This document shows, piece by piece, positions 32,768 to 45,200 of a stretch of 64,000 bases of DNA. Position 1 is the stretch's first letter; the number at the start of each line of letters is the position of its first letter. The notes beneath the pieces are model-generated. The model searched no databases, was not told the origin of the DNA, and saw only the letters and a list, made by a program, of their open reading frames with translations. Source of the stretch: Cryphonectria parasitica EP155 (lineage: Eukaryota; Ascomycota; Sordariomycetes; Diaporthales; Cryphonectriaceae); NCBI RefSeq assembly GCF_011745365.1, contig NW_024468912.1, positions 868,001-932,000 of the forward strand. Reading direction: 5' to 3'. A program made the translations under genes and the position numbers.

Positions 32768-33244
32768 ATGGCTCAGCAGCAATCACCAACGTCCATAACA
32801 CTTTACCCGAAACCCTCACCAACAACGACGACCAGGACGCCCGCATCAACCACATCATCAGCCAATTCCCTCCCGGACCTCCTGCACACGCCAACAGGCC
32901 TCGCCCTCCTCGAGCTCCAGGGGACAATCAACCTTCCCGCCCCCGAAGATCCGGCCGCCGACGCGTCATCGCCCGCAGTGGATTCCATCAGCATCGGTCG
33001 TGTCGAGTTCCCAGACTACAAGCCCGACTCGGTCACATTTGACCCATCCAGTACCGCCTGGATGAAGCGAGTCCATCTCTTTGTTGGGCAGCACCAGAGA
33101 CTGACGGGCGAGGTGAAGAAGCTGCCGCGGGCGATCGGGGTAGTGAGGCGGCGGGAGGGAGATGAGGAAGCACTGGAGTTTGCTGAGATTGTGAAGTATA
33201 AGATTGTGTTCTCGTCGAGACCTGAGCCCGTCGGAACGGGATGA
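32768..33244 (+). CDS. ctf8: Ctf8, subunit of the Ctf18 clamp loader, 158 aa
   Basis: Ctf8 with Dcc1 and Ctf18 forms the alternative RFC that loads PCNA at forks and supports sister chromatid cohesion. A single exon encodes 158 residues. The first 35 are Ser/Thr/Pro-rich. The Ctf8 core then follows: LLHTPTGLALLELQGTINLP, IGRVEFPDY, WMKRVHLFVGQHQRLTGEVK, KLPRAIGVVRRR and LEFAEIVKYKIVFSSRPEP. The GQHQRLTGEVKKLPRAIGV block is the most characteristic part. Length agrees with the family (about 130-170 residues). The start is the first ATG before the conserved core. It is divergent from the CmcJ-like gene and convergent with dph1. Confidence 0.92.
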   Translation: MAQQQSPTSITLYPKPSPTTTTRTPASTTSSANSLPDLLHTPTGLALLELQGTINLPAPEDPAADASSPAVDSISIGRVEFPDYKPDSVTFDPSSTAWMKRVHLFVGQHQRLTGEVKKLPRAIGVVRRREGDEEALEFAEIVKYKIVFSSRPEPVGTG

Positions 33245-33702
33245 AGGGCGCGGGTGCATGAGTGTATTGCGGGGGCGGGGGTCGCAGAGTTAAGGCTGCT
33301 GAGGTTGGCGGACTTGCATCTCAAGAACAGTCAGTCTGTTTGTGGTGGGTATGTTGCGGGCTATAGGCAGCTGCGCAGCTACAGTTGATCACGAAGAGAA
33401 GGGAATGGCTCAGGCAAGGGATTTGTCGTATCCAGACTGATGAAAGCTGGATGATGGAATCAGTGGGTCTACATACGGGGCCTTGAGTGGACATGCCTCA
33501 GACGAATGCTGGAAATTGTAAGATGTCTAGAACAGGCACGGTTGTGCTCTTCACAGCTTTGACACTGTATGGACAACAGGATTGAGTCAAGCCACATTTC
33601 AATATTGAATTCAGCGCACTATGCCTGCTGCCAGAAGGGGCCATGCGACAACGAAATTGCCTCTCCAGAAATCGGGGATGAAGTTGAGTGCTGACACGGC
33701 TA
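33245..33702. other. Convergent spacer between ctf8 and dph1
   Basis: This 458-bp stretch should contain both 3' untranslated regions. No open frame or RNA structure of note was seen. Confidence 0.4.
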
Positions 33703-35110
33703 CTATGCTGCTTCTACTGCCAGCTTCGCAGGCTTCACTCTTCCTAGGCCATCTTTACCATAGTAGTCCATCGGATACACACCCTTTCCCCAATCTTCCT
33801 TCTCCCCCAGCGCAATGAGGGCTTCATATGGCGTCAGCAGGGGCCTGGGGAACGCATACCCCCAATCGATGCTCAGCCGTGGACAGGCGACCTGCACCCA
33901 GCACTCCACGTCGCCCATCGTTGCCAGCTTCCCTGGGAAGATCTCGCTCAGGAGAAGATTAACCCATGGAATTCCCAGCTGTGTGAGTTTCTGTTCGATC
34001 AGTGACATCGTGTTTGGGTTGCCCTGCCGTCCCAGTGATCCAAGTATCAGGCCCCACTTCTTTGCTGACTTGGCCGTGGTGATCGCCTGTCGCCGCAGGT
34101 CCTGCATTTCCTCATGTCCGTATGTCTCATGTGTAAGCTTCCGTGAGTAAGGGTCGTATCTATAGGCTGGTATCTCAGGGTTGTGGATCATGATACTCTC
34201 TAGATGGAACCGGCCATCGCCAAGGTAGAGAATAAGGTCAACAGGCCCGTCCTCGGCGTATCTAGTGAGGTCGGGACTAGTACAGCCCAAGATCTCGCCT
34301 TTCGACAAAGGAGCAATCTGCGGAACGATGACTTTGAACCCAGCTTTGGTCAGGGCAGATCGCACTCCATGGATCGTCGCGTTGAATTGAATGGTGCCGA
34401 CCATGGCAATTGTCTTCCCTGGGGTAAAATTCCTCTCCAGGGATGCCAACAGGTGTGCCGTGTCGATGCTGATGTCGACAAAGACATAGAGCGTTTTGAT
34501 CTTTGTGACATCGACTGATATCAGACACGAGTGCGCATAATGAACAAGCAGGTCACAGCCCATGGCACGAGCGGTGTAGTCGTCGATGCAGCACGCCCCA
34601 TAAGTGACATCGCCCATGATGAGGGTCTCGATGCCAGGGCAGAACTGCTGAAGGATGTCGGAAATAGTGGTTGCGAACATGAGAAGGCCCTCAGGCATCT
34701 GGAGGGCGACCTTCTTGGACCCAAGAGTCCGGATGCGGTGGATGGTCTTAGGGATCTCAAATGAGTAATTCGCCGGCAGGAGGGACATGGCAGATTTGAG
34801 TTCGGGGTTGTCAAGGATCTCTGGGGGCACCTGATTTAGAAGACGAGGTGCTCTTCTTGGCTGGGCCACTAACAAACTTGTCATTAAATCCTTCTATCTC
34901 AGCATGCTGTGAACGAGTGACTCTACCCTGAATGGCCCCGGCATCTTCGATGGACGCAGAGCCGTCTCCGTTCTTGGTGGCGGCCGTCTGTGCTGCTGTC
35001 CGCCTGCCCACAAATCTCTTCTTTGGCTGCCTGACGGCTTGTGTGGGTGCTTCTTGATGCTCAATATCCGCAGCAATGCCCAGATCCACCTGAGCTCTAT
35101 CGTCCTCCAT
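33703..35110 (-). CDS. dph1: Diphthamide biosynthesis protein Dph1, 449 aa
   Basis: With Dph2, Dph1 transfers the 3-amino-3-carboxypropyl group from S-adenosylmethionine to a histidine of eEF2, the first step of diphthamide synthesis. Exons are 35110-34927 and 34868-33703, with a 58-bp intron. The join [22 protein letters not shown] restores the text expected for the family, and the sum of 1350 bp encodes 449 residues. The basic N-terminus has KKRFVGRR. Core signatures are [40 protein letters not shown], and [20 protein letters not shown]. The three cysteines expected to hold the [4Fe-4S] cluster are Cys155 (in ACCIDD), Cys257 (in ILGCTSP) and Cys390 (in VACPRLS); all are present. It is divergent with rps6 across 523 bp, so two translation-related genes share one spacer. 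Confidence 0.95.
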
Positions 35111-35633
35111 TTTCTAAGCGTAGTTGTTGTTTGCCCTAGGAAGAAGAGGGAAAAAAGAAAGAATAAAATGAGCGCCTGTCGTATCGGTCGGCTCGATGCC
35201 AGGTGTGATATGAGAAAATGAGCTTGAAGCCGGTCTCTACTGGCAGCCGTTGTAAATTGGAACTACCAAGTCGGGCTTTTCGAGTAGACAGGATATGAAT
35301 GTGGGCAAGAGAGACTAAAGTACTGATGCTCACTCTGGATTCGAGGAGGGTCATAGTCATTTTACATGGGGATTTTCATCGCGACCCTTTTGGGAAGTCT
35401 GGGTTCAGAATGCCCCACCAAGCATTTGGCGAGCCACTAAGATCAGGTATGGACTAGCGCGGACGCACGGACGCAAAAATTAGCCCTTCGCACAGAAAAT
35501 TGGTTTTTGGCTGTCCAATTGACCTTCCTGTCGACCTGCCCTCCTGCTTTTCGAACTTCGAAGCCATTCCCCATCACCAACTTCCACGACTTCATTCTTT
35601 CAGTCCACGATTCTCGACTGAGAGCCCGACAAA
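35111..35633. promoter_or_regulatory. Shared divergent promoter of dph1 and rps6
   Basis: A 523-bp spacer between two divergent starts. It contains TTAGCCCTT at 35480-35488. I recall an AGCCCTAA-like motif upstream of ribosomal protein genes in filamentous ascomycetes, but the match here is incomplete. A CT-rich leader precedes the rps6 ATG. Confidence 0.5.
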
Positions 35634-36882
35634 ATGAAGTTGAACATGTACGTCTGACAGCTCCTGTCGATTTTCTCGGTAGCCCTCTTCAATAGTCTTC
35701 GAAGTTTTGCATGTCGACCTGCAAATCGCCTTCGTGGGACCTTGATCGTATACAGCGAAACGTGCAGCATGCTGACCTTTGAATCCGTGCCACAGCTCTT
35801 ACCCGGCTAACGGTAGCCAAAAGCTCATCGACATTGAAGATGAGCGCAAGCTCCGCATCTTCATGGAGAAGCGCGTACGTTTTGTCGCCCCTTTCAGTCG
35901 AGCCACCATGCGACGATCGCGATCGATACGCTTGCCCAATATACACAACGTATCACTGCAACACGAATGATCATGCAGTGGTTTCTCGAGCAGCACAAGA
36001 GCTTGGAAAACGGGCTAACAATACCTTCTAGATGGGCCAGGAGGTCCCCGCCGACTCCCTTGGTGATGAGTGGAAGGGCTACATCTTCCGCATCACCGGC
36101 GGTAACGACAAGCAGGGCTTCCCCATGAAGCAGGGTGTCATGCACCCTACCCGTGTCCGCCTCCTCCTCTCCGACGGCCACTCCTGCTACCGCCCCCGCC
36201 GCACTGGCGAGCGCAAGCGCAAGTCCGTCCGCGGCTGCATCGTCGCTATGGACCTGTCCGTCCTCGCTCTTGCTATCGTCAAGCAGGGCGAGCAGGACAT
36301 CCCTGGCCTCACCGACGTCGTCCACCCCAAGCGCCTCGGTCCCAAGCGCGCCACCAAGATCCGCAAGTTCTTCGGCCTCACCAAGGAGGACGATGTATGT
36401 TTTTCCCACACCACATACAGTTCCGTCTTCGCCTACCCGATGGCTGCGGTGTTGGAAATCAAGCAGTTCGGGTAGAGAGTGAGAGGAATGAGATTCAACA
36501 TCGAGAATCTCAGGGCTAATAATTTTCTCTGTTTTCCCCCGGGATATAGGTCCGCAAGTACGTGATCCGCCGCGAGGTCCAGCCCAAGAAGGAGGGCGCC
36601 AAGCCATACACCAAGGCCCCCAAGATCCAGCGCCTGGTCACCCCCCAGCGCCTGCAGCACAAGCGCCACCGCATCGCACTCAAGCGCCGCCAGGCCGAGA
36701 AGGTCAAGGACGAGGCCGTATGTTTATCTTTGACCCCTTGATTTTATATCTATGAGAACCGCCCGGCTAACACAACTGCGCAGAACGAGTACGCCCAGAT
36801 CCTCGCCAAGCGTGTTGCCGAGGCCAAGGCCACCAAGGCCGATGCCCGCAAGCGCCGCGCTTCTTCCATGCACAAGGCTTAG
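35634..36882 (+). CDS. rps6: 40S ribosomal protein S6 (eS6), 240 aa
   Basis: eS6 is a small-subunit protein and a TOR-pathway phosphorylation target. Five exons: 35634-35647 (14 bp, MKLN plus two bases), 35796-35874, 36032-36394, 36550-36717 and 36784-36882. The introns are 148, 157, 155 and 66 bp with CTGAC/CTAAC branch sites. The sum of 723 bp encodes 240 residues. Characteristic text includes [80 protein letters not shown] and [20 protein letters not shown]. The basic end [11 protein letters not shown] carries the serines homologous to the phosphorylated tail. The short first exon followed by a longer intron is typical of fungal ribosomal protein genes. I looked for box C/D snoRNA signals in the three long introns and found none convincing. 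Confidence 0.97.
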
Positions 36883-38181
36883 GTGTTTGGCGCTCGGAAA
36901 CGGGTACGTCTCTTGTGATTCGGATACGGTTTAGGGATATGATGGCTGGTTCGGCAAACAAAAAGTGGGAGAGTTATCTCTTGGCTTGATATGGACGAAG
37001 ACTCCAAAACAGATGCTACACAATGATCGATACCTCCATATATGAAAGGCGTTTTGGGACAAGTGATCAATTACTGCTCCACAAACTGGAGTGTTGCAAG
37101 TCTTGATTCTTGTGCCTGCTCTACGCGGCGTATAGCGCTTTTTATCTTGACAACAACTCAATGTTCACTGTCCGAAGCTTTAGGTCTCTGTCGTGATTTC
37201 TAGCCATCATTGCTCTACAATATTAAGACTCGCCTGCTACTGGGAGATGGTCTGATTCTTTTACTGATGAAGTGGCCCGTGTGGGCTTTCTGAACCCCAA
37301 CCACGACCGGGCGTGCACTGGGTAATCAGATATGCCTAGGAGCAGACCGCGTACTTACATGCTGTGAATTCTCACCAGGTTTGGTAGTCCCGCCCTCGAT
37401 CCAATTATTGTATATTGACACTATGGCATTGGCCACGACTCACATATAGGATGGATGCTGTGTCAACATTCCAGTTATGGCAGGCACGATTCTTGCACGT
37501 TTTGATTGCCGTATGTATGTCTGGAGACCCACCCCATGATAGTCCGGCAGACTTCAAGAAACCCATTCAATGTCTTGTCACTTTTTGCGTTGATAGCAGC
37601 ATATGACTTCGTGGTCATTGTTCTTCTTCAGTTTCAACTTGTCTTTCGTTGTCATGATATTGCTGAATGTCTTGCTCCACAGCTCGGGGCTTGTAGGCAT
37701 CTCCCAAGATCTACATTCACCGCGGCCAGGATGCAATTCGTCACGTATTGGCAGAATGGACAATCCTGAAGAAACGACCTTGCTTGCTGAGGGACTAAAG
37801 TAGTACAGACATACAGGAAGACATGGCCCAATGGACCTTTTGCCTCGCTGAGGTCATAACGTCTGCGGGGTTGATGGAATTTGTCCCGTGGATGCTCGTA
37901 CAAAGCAGCGAGCGTTCCATCGTGAGACACCCAATAGTACTGTCCAAAAGAACACATCAACTCCATTGATGGAGGACAGACATCATGTTGCCCCTGTCAA
38001 ATTTTTCCTTGCCACCTTCTAGACTTTGCAGACATACCCAGACCATCCGTCTACCCAGAAGTGCAAAGAAAAAAGAAAGAAAAAAGACAAAACCCCAGAT
38101 GACTCCTGACCTGCAATTTTCTTCCCCTCCTCCCCCCCCCCCCCCCTCCTTTTCTCCCATATCCTGCAAGGAGCCCCATGT
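36883..38181. other. Convergent spacer between rps6 and the PRPP synthetase gene
   Basis: About 1.3 kb with no supported gene. It holds C15 at 38132-38146. A minus-strand frame at 37652-37966 (104 residues) has fairly balanced composition but no known relative or conserved motif. Both 3' untranslated regions lie here. Confidence 0.4.
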
Positions 38182-39452
38182 TTAGAAAACGTGCGTGAAC
38201 AGATAGCTCACACTCTCGCCGTTGTGCGTCCGACGGATCGACTCGGCAAGCGTGCCGCTGACGTCCATGACCTTGAGCTTCGGGCAGCGCTCGAGCTTGT
38301 CGCCGAGTGGCACGGTATTGGTGACGACAACCTGGGACAGGGCGCTCTTGTTGATGTTATCAATGGCGGGCCCGCTCAGGATGCCGTGGGTGACGATGGC
38401 GACGACCTCGCGGGCGCCGTTCTCCTTGACCACGGCAGCGGCTTTTGCGAGCGTGCCGCAGGTGTCAGCCATGTCGTCCACCAGGATGCACACCTTGTCG
38501 ACGACGTTGCCGACGAGGACCATGCGGCCGACCTCGTTGGGACGGGGCCGCTCCTTGTGAATCAGGGCGAAGGGGAGGTCAAGGCGGTCGGCGAGGGAGG
38601 TTGCGCGCTTGGCGCCGCCGGCGTCGGGGGAAACGATCACGCAGTCCTTGACGGAGAGGTTCTCCTGAATCCAGCGCAGGACGGAGGGCTCAGCGTAAAG
38701 GTTGTCGACTGGGACGTTGAAGAAGCCTTGGATCTGTCTGCAGGTAGGAAAAAGAAAATGGAAACCGTTAGTATGGAGGGTGAAGAATCTAGCTGGTATC
38801 CTGTTCGTCGGCCGAAAGAGAAGGGGGGGTGGGGTTCTCTTGTGTGTGCTACATACGATGCATGTAGATCCATGGTGATGACATGGTTGCAACCAGCGGT
38901 GGTGAGCATGTTAGCAATCAGCCTGGCGCTGATGGGGGCCCGGCTCTTGTCCTTTTTGTCCTGTCGCGCGTAGGGAAAGTTGGGTATCACGGCCGTGATG
39001 CGCCGTGCGGATGCTGTCCGGCCTAGAAATTGTTCGCCGTTGTATCAGTCACCTCGTCTCCCTCCTCTCTGCCGTAGAACCAGTGCTCGTACGTACAAGC
39101 ATGTATCATGATCAGGAGCTCCATCAGACCGTCATTGATATCGCCGGGAGCTGTGGATTGGATGATGAAGACGTCCTCGTCCCGCACGGACTCGCCGACC
39201 GTCACGCTGGTCTCCTGATTCGAGTAATTCAGACTCATTGTCTTTGCGATCTCTATCCCCAGCCTATGGGTTACGGCCCATTCCACCTGTATGTCAGAGT
39301 CCCGCGCGCCATGTCTCGGGGGGGGGGGGGGAATAGGTAGGAGGAGGGGAATCTGGCAGATGGGCAAGTACTGACCGGTTGGCGACCAGCTGGGCCAGCA
39401 TGGGGTGGGAGTTCCCACTAAGGAGTTTGATCTCGTTCGACATGGTGGACAT
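38182..39452 (-). CDS. prs: Ribose-phosphate pyrophosphokinase (PRPP synthetase), 321 aa
   Basis: The enzyme transfers pyrophosphate from ATP to ribose 5-phosphate, giving PRPP for purine, pyrimidine, His, Trp and NAD synthesis. Four exons: 39452-39376, 39263-39097, 39022-38857 and 38737-38182. The introns are 112, 74 and 119 bp, and the sum of 966 bp encodes 321 residues. Signatures are [120 protein letters not shown], the PRPP-binding loop [11 protein letters not shown], and the end [17 protein letters not shown]. The start [11 protein letters not shown] resembles yeast Prs2/Prs4 more than Prs1/Prs3/Prs5, and no large insertion is present. A second in-frame ATG three codons later (39443) could also be used. 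Confidence 0.96.
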
Positions 39453-42220
39453 GATGAACGAGAAAGAAAGGAGGGCTTCCTTGACTTTTTTTCCCCCCTC
39501 GCGAAGTGAATGCAGCTCCCTCGGGCCAGTTGGTAGGTATGGGGCACACCTTAGACCGGTCGTACACGGCCTAGGTAGGCGTGGCACGCTGGGTTTGGGA
39601 CTTTTTAGCGCGGGGTTGCTGCTCGTATGGATGGGCGGTTGGCTCGCGAGGAGGGGCAATTTGCCGTGCTGTTCTGCTCCTCTCGCTGGCTGCTGCGGGT
39701 GGCAGACGAGGGTAAGCGCGCGAGCTCGTCTGGTTGGTCTATAGGGCTCGCACGTGAGGGGCAGGCAGGCAGACAGACAGACAGACAGGCTTTGTGAGTT
39801 TGAAGAAACCTCTTTTGCAGATACTGAATACGTCGAAGCAACAACAACAACGAAAAGAAAGAAAAAAAAGAAGGGCCTTGTGGCTGGGTCTGATTATTAT
39901 AATATGTGAAATCGAAGGTGTCTCGTCTAGATGCTGCGAATAAGCCTGAGGTGTAGTTGAAATAGCAGTAGTGGTGGTAGTGCTATGGTGGGACGTAAAG
40001 GCAAGTTGATGGCCCGATTTATTTATTTTTTCCAAAGGCGGCGTCAAAGCGGTCACTGTTCTCGTTCACCAAATGCCTCGGGCTAGAAGAGACGAAGTTT
40101 CTGCCGTCCGCTCTTAGAGGGGAGGGGAGAGAAAGAAAAAAAGATTAGACAGGGATGGCGCGTGGACCACTACATTGTGGAGTCACCATTCCGTCTCGAA
40201 GAGTTTAAGCCCATGCATGATGGAGACCAGTACACAATGCTACCATTTAAATGACTTGGAAATGCACTCCAATTTGGTTGTGTTGCCTTTGGTGGAAGCA
40301 TTCATCCAAGCAAGTAGATTTGAATCTGCACTTTCTTCATACGCCTCTTGCTGATAGTAGAAGCTAGACAGACATGGTGTGCAGCGTCAGAGGGGTTTGC
40401 AATCCTGTGGTATAGCAACTTTATCGAAGCACTCTTCACAACTGGACCGTCCCTGTGGGATCAAAGCTCATGATCTCAGCCTTGCAATGAATATATGTGA
40501 GCCAGTACTGTGTGCTTGATATCTAGCATGTGACCAAGTTCTTACTTCTGAGTCGCCTTTGGCTTGTTATTTTGTCAGCAACAAAAGTAAGCTCTGGAAG
40601 ATGGATGTACAATGGAAAACTGGGGCGTTTTGGGCTGCCACATTGTATTATACCTGGAGCAGCCACTTCACAGATCTCCGTGCCTGCTAGATCGTAAGGA
40701 CTCATGGACCTAGAAAATGTGCCATGGATAGTTGATACCAGTGCTATTCATATATGTGCACGTGAATAAAAGCAAGAGAGGTTGTAGGAGAAAGATGCAT
40801 AGGAAAAGAAGAAGATCAAAACAAAATGGGTGCTAGAACCGGTTGACTTCGGATCATTCCGGTTCTTGTGGAGACCGGAGATGAGTGCCGATTCTCACTT
40901 TGGACCGGTGCCGTACCGGCTCCAAGATCCGGCTTTAATGATTTGAGACATGCACCACAGCAATGATGAGGTTAGGATGAACCAAGCCAGTAGATTTCAT
41001 TATTCGAGCATTTTAACTTCCCGACAATCTGGGTACAATCCCAGACTAGAGCCTGGAGCTCAAAAGGGCTCTTTCGGCCATCTCGACTTGATATGAAAAT
41101 GGTGATTATGGAAGAAGAGCCTTGAGAACATTCATGAGACCGGCCGAGTCTGTAATACCGTGTAGATGTTGCATATCTGTTGTCTGACCAAGTTTTATTG
41201 CCTGCAGAGCAAGACTCTCCACCATCGACCCCCGCCCCCCCATTCATTGTGTGGTGTTCCTTCACTTAGAGCTAGTATATATAAACAAACACTCCGGAAT
41301 ATACTTATGGTACAGGACTGAATCAATCTGATAAGGGACTAGTCGTGAGGATGACATGTGATGCTGGCCATTTGAAATACACAGGCTGACAGTTTTGCCT
41401 GCACAGTACTGCACCGTACGCATCCTTGATATTGGTAATCGTCCTTCGGCGGAGTGATGGAGCCATCGGCTATGGCAAGGAGGTGGAAAAAGAACAAGAG
41501 AGAGAAAAGAACAGAAAAAGAGAAAGTGGATTTCGACACCGTAAAACCCCAAGTACAGGGGGGTTCCACAAACTTTTGTAGCCTTTAGCCTTCTACGGTG
41601 GTCCATGCAGCTGCTGTAATAATAGCCTTCCCAGAGAGGAGCCGCCTGGAGCTCGGGCCACAGCCTGGAACCACTGACGCAAATGCCTTGGACAAGCCTT
41701 CCCCAAAAATCTACCTACCGTAGCTGCCTTGAGTTTTGGACTTCAACCTCCGCAAGATCAAAATCGCGACTGGCTTTCTTCCCTCCATCACTCCCATTTC
41801 TCACAGGCCGCGATCGACACACACACCCTCTCCTTTCCTCTCAAAGCTGATCCTGCACCCTTCAGCTTCCTTCCACAAGAGAAATTAAGCCCTCAGACCA
41901 AGCCAAGGCAACCTGCACACGCCGCGGCTGAACCTGGAAGGTTTCGTTTTCTCAAGTCGACCAGCGCCCTCCTCAACCACACGCACAGCCCCCCCACCCC
42001 TCAAAACCGAAAAAGCAGGCCCGCTGCCCCGCCTCGCGACCCAGCCGTCGAGTGTGACCTCATCTTGAACCTCACCCGGTCATCTGTCAACAGGAACACC
42101 ATCTGATTGACTCCACGCACGGCGCTCCGTTGTCTCGTCAGGCTGTCCTCCGGGACAGACGTCATCAGGTAGTGGAGGGGGAGCATACTATTCTGCGGCT
42201 CTGCCGCTCCCGCTGCCAGG
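39453..42220. other. Divergent spacer between the PRPP synthetase gene and tom1
   Basis: A 2.8-kb region without a supported gene. An AG-rich leader precedes the PRPP synthetase start, and a CT-rich one (41720-42200) precedes tom1. Between 40835 and 40935 the motif ACCGG/CCGGT recurs at least five times, including a perfect 8-bp inverted repeat AGAACCGG/CCGGTTCT (40835-40842 and 40859-40866). The stretch 40500-41300 is AT-richer and holds only short frames. Confidence 0.4.
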
Positions 42221-45200
42221 ATGGGGAAGATCACCAAGACCATGCAGCCCAAGCACAGAGAGACTCTGGTATGTCACCGTATCCTGTCCGCTCTGCCCCA
42301 CCACGCCGAGGACCAAAGCTGACCCTAGGCATAGTCGCCCTGGCTGAAGGACTTCGTGCAAACTGCTGCCGCCGTGCCCCTCCCGCTGCTCCCACAACGC
42401 CTTGACACCTTTCCTATCGCGAAGTGGCCGTTGCCACGTGGAGACCTGTACCACTGGATTCCCCTGCTGAACAGGTTCGACAACATATTGGAATGCTTCA
42501 TCAAGCTCTACCGCCTCAATGAGGGCCCACAGACGCGTGCGTTCGGCTGCGAACTGCTACTGGGCAGCCAGCCGCGCGTCGAACAATATGGCGCCGATGA
42601 GTGGGACCAGGAGAAGCTGAGGGCACTCGCCTACAGGGACGATGGCGACGTGCAGCTCGTCAACGTCATCCTCCAGTTCACCAGGCGCCTCCTGAGCCGT
42701 TGTGGCAACCGGAGCATCTACGCCAGCAGTCTCCATCTCAATGATCTTCTTCACAGCACCGACCTCTCTGTGGTGCACGCCACTCTCGAAGTTGGCCTGG
42801 AGCTCGCCCAGCGCTACCAGGCCTCTGTAAAGCGCATGAGCCAGCCCAACCGTCAGTTCAGCAACGCCTTGCTCGCCAACCACTACAACATCGAGCTCGC
42901 TCGCGTCCAACAGATCGCCCAGCCCTTTGTGAAGACCCCCATCATCTCCCTAAGCGACTCTACAGTGCACACAACCCAAACCTCTACCGGCAAGGGTAAG
43001 GACAAAGAGAAGGTCCCGTCGACGGGTTCTGCAGGCGCGGCGTCCTTGATTGCCAACGACCTCGGCTCCGTCATCTCCGCAGATAAGGCTTCCGAGGCCC
43101 GCTGGAAGAGCTGGGGTGATCTCAAGGTCGTCTACTATCCCAAGAACGAGGCTGGCGAGGCCGCCCCGCAGCTCACTTTTGACAGGCCCGGCACCTCAGC
43201 TCCCAATACACCCACACCACTGCGTCGTAGTTCTACCATGGGCGCTCAGCAGACAACCCCGCGTAGCGCCAGAGCCACTCAAAGTGCTGATGATAGCCCC
43301 TCGCCGGCACACCGGACACCGAACACGAGCGACGAGGTTCCTTCAGGCTCAAGCCAGCGATCCTTTGAAATACCGCAGAGTGTGGTCGCGTCCACGCCGA
43401 TCCACGAACTCCAGAAGCGCACGCCGGAAGACATGCCGGGTGTTTCCAAGTACGAGGTCCTCAACCGTTCGCGATTATGCAAAGCCTTGATCGGTGGCCC
43501 TGAGGCCCGTCAGCAGGCACTCGCCGTGCGCCTGCTGGCCGTTGCGAACTTGGCCTACATCCATTCTGAGTCTGTCTTTCTCGAACAGGTCGTCAAACAG
43601 GACAATGACGAACCTCGGCGGTATCATCTCGTCTACCAGCTGGTCGAGCTCGTCCACCCTTCTGTAGCAGGCCAGCCCCCCGCCCCCCGCTGGTTGCAGA
43701 CCATCATCCTTTCGCTATTGGAAGGTATCGCTCAGTTCGGTGCCAAATATCAGGATGTGATCTCGGCCCTGAATGCCACCGTTAATCATGGTGTGTTGCT
43801 CTACGTTATCCGCAAGGCTGTTGTGGAGATGAAAGAGAACGCCGAGCAGTCCGATCAACAGTCGGTAGAGATGGATGATTGGCGGGGAAGCCTATTCTCC
43901 CTTGCGCTGTATCTCGCCCTGAACGCCAGGATCGGGCCAGAACTCATGTCTGCCGGGTTTGTGGATGTTCTCGTTGATATAATCAACATGCGCACCCCGC
44001 TCGCGGACCGTTGGCACAGCGTTGCTGTTACGTACATCGACACCTTGATTATCACCTTTGGCCCAGCCGCCTTCCAGGCTTTCACGAGCGCCAGCGGCCT
44101 TGCGAATGCTGCGAAGCTTATGATCCACACGACGTCCTCTGCTAAGAGCCTAGCGGAGAGCGGCGAGGGCACGCCATCTGATCTTTATTCCAGTGTTGTC
44201 GACTACGAGATCCCCTTCTACCAGCAGCAAACTTTGAAGTGGCTTTTGAAGCTGATTCATCACATAATGAGTCCCAGTTTTTCCCACGGTGGAAACACTG
44301 AGCGCCTGCTGAGAAACCTGGTTGATAACTCGAGGCTGCTCGCTAGTTTACGAACGATAATGGAAAACACCAAGGCCTTCGGGTCTGTTGTGTGGACAAA
44401 CTCGATCAGCCTCCTTACGGATTTTATCAACAATGACCCGACGAGCTTCGCGGCAATCTCTGAGACCGGTATGGTCAAGAGTCTACTTGAGTCCCTTACG
44501 GGCCGAAGCCTCCCTTCAGAATCCACTACTGAGCGCAGAGAAGGCGAGCCTTCTAGTGAGAGTGGACCCCCCACCGACGAGCCAGTCGTTCTTGAGCCCG
44601 ACACCCGCTCTCACCCCCCAGACGAGGAGACACTCCGAGCCTCGCGTCCTGGCCCTCTTGCTCCGGGTGTGCTACCCTCGTCAGAGGCTATAGGCGTCAT
44701 AATTCCTGTTATCAACGCCGTTAGTCTGAACCACTCGATAGGAATGAAGCTCGTCGTGGCCTCTCGAGTTCTCGAGAGTGTCCTGGAGATCTTTGAGAGC
44801 CCAGAACACGTTCGAATCATGCATCTCGACCAAGATATCCCTTACAACATTGGCTTGCAGATCGATGAGCTTGCGAGGCACCACCCCGCTTTGCGGCAGA
44901 CTATTGCAAATGCTGTCATTGATATGATTGCTCGGGTCTTATATCTGGGAAAATCGAAGGCAGCAGCAACATCTGATGGGTGGGGCGCAAAGCTTCTGGT
45001 GCCCGACTCTGGAATATCGGAGCCAGGGAATGACAAGGAGTTGGGGGGCTCACTCGGGGACGTCGAAATGACGGACGTGGCGCCGCCACTTGAGCAACCC
45101 TCAGCCCTCGCCCGCAGCCCTCCTGAGAGCTCGCCCAAGCTGCCCGACAACATCACACCTTACATGTCTGCTCTGTCACAGTTCCTGCAATCCTACGTGA

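Noticed and set aside
35648..36549. Box C/D snoRNA in the long rps6 introns
   Set aside because: I looked for RTGATGA and CTGA boxes with terminal pairing in introns 1-3 and found no convincing set.
38191..38973. A 260-codon plus-strand frame opposite the PRPP synthetase gene
   Set aside because: It is antisense to the conserved enzyme exons and runs through their intron; it has no recognisable domain.
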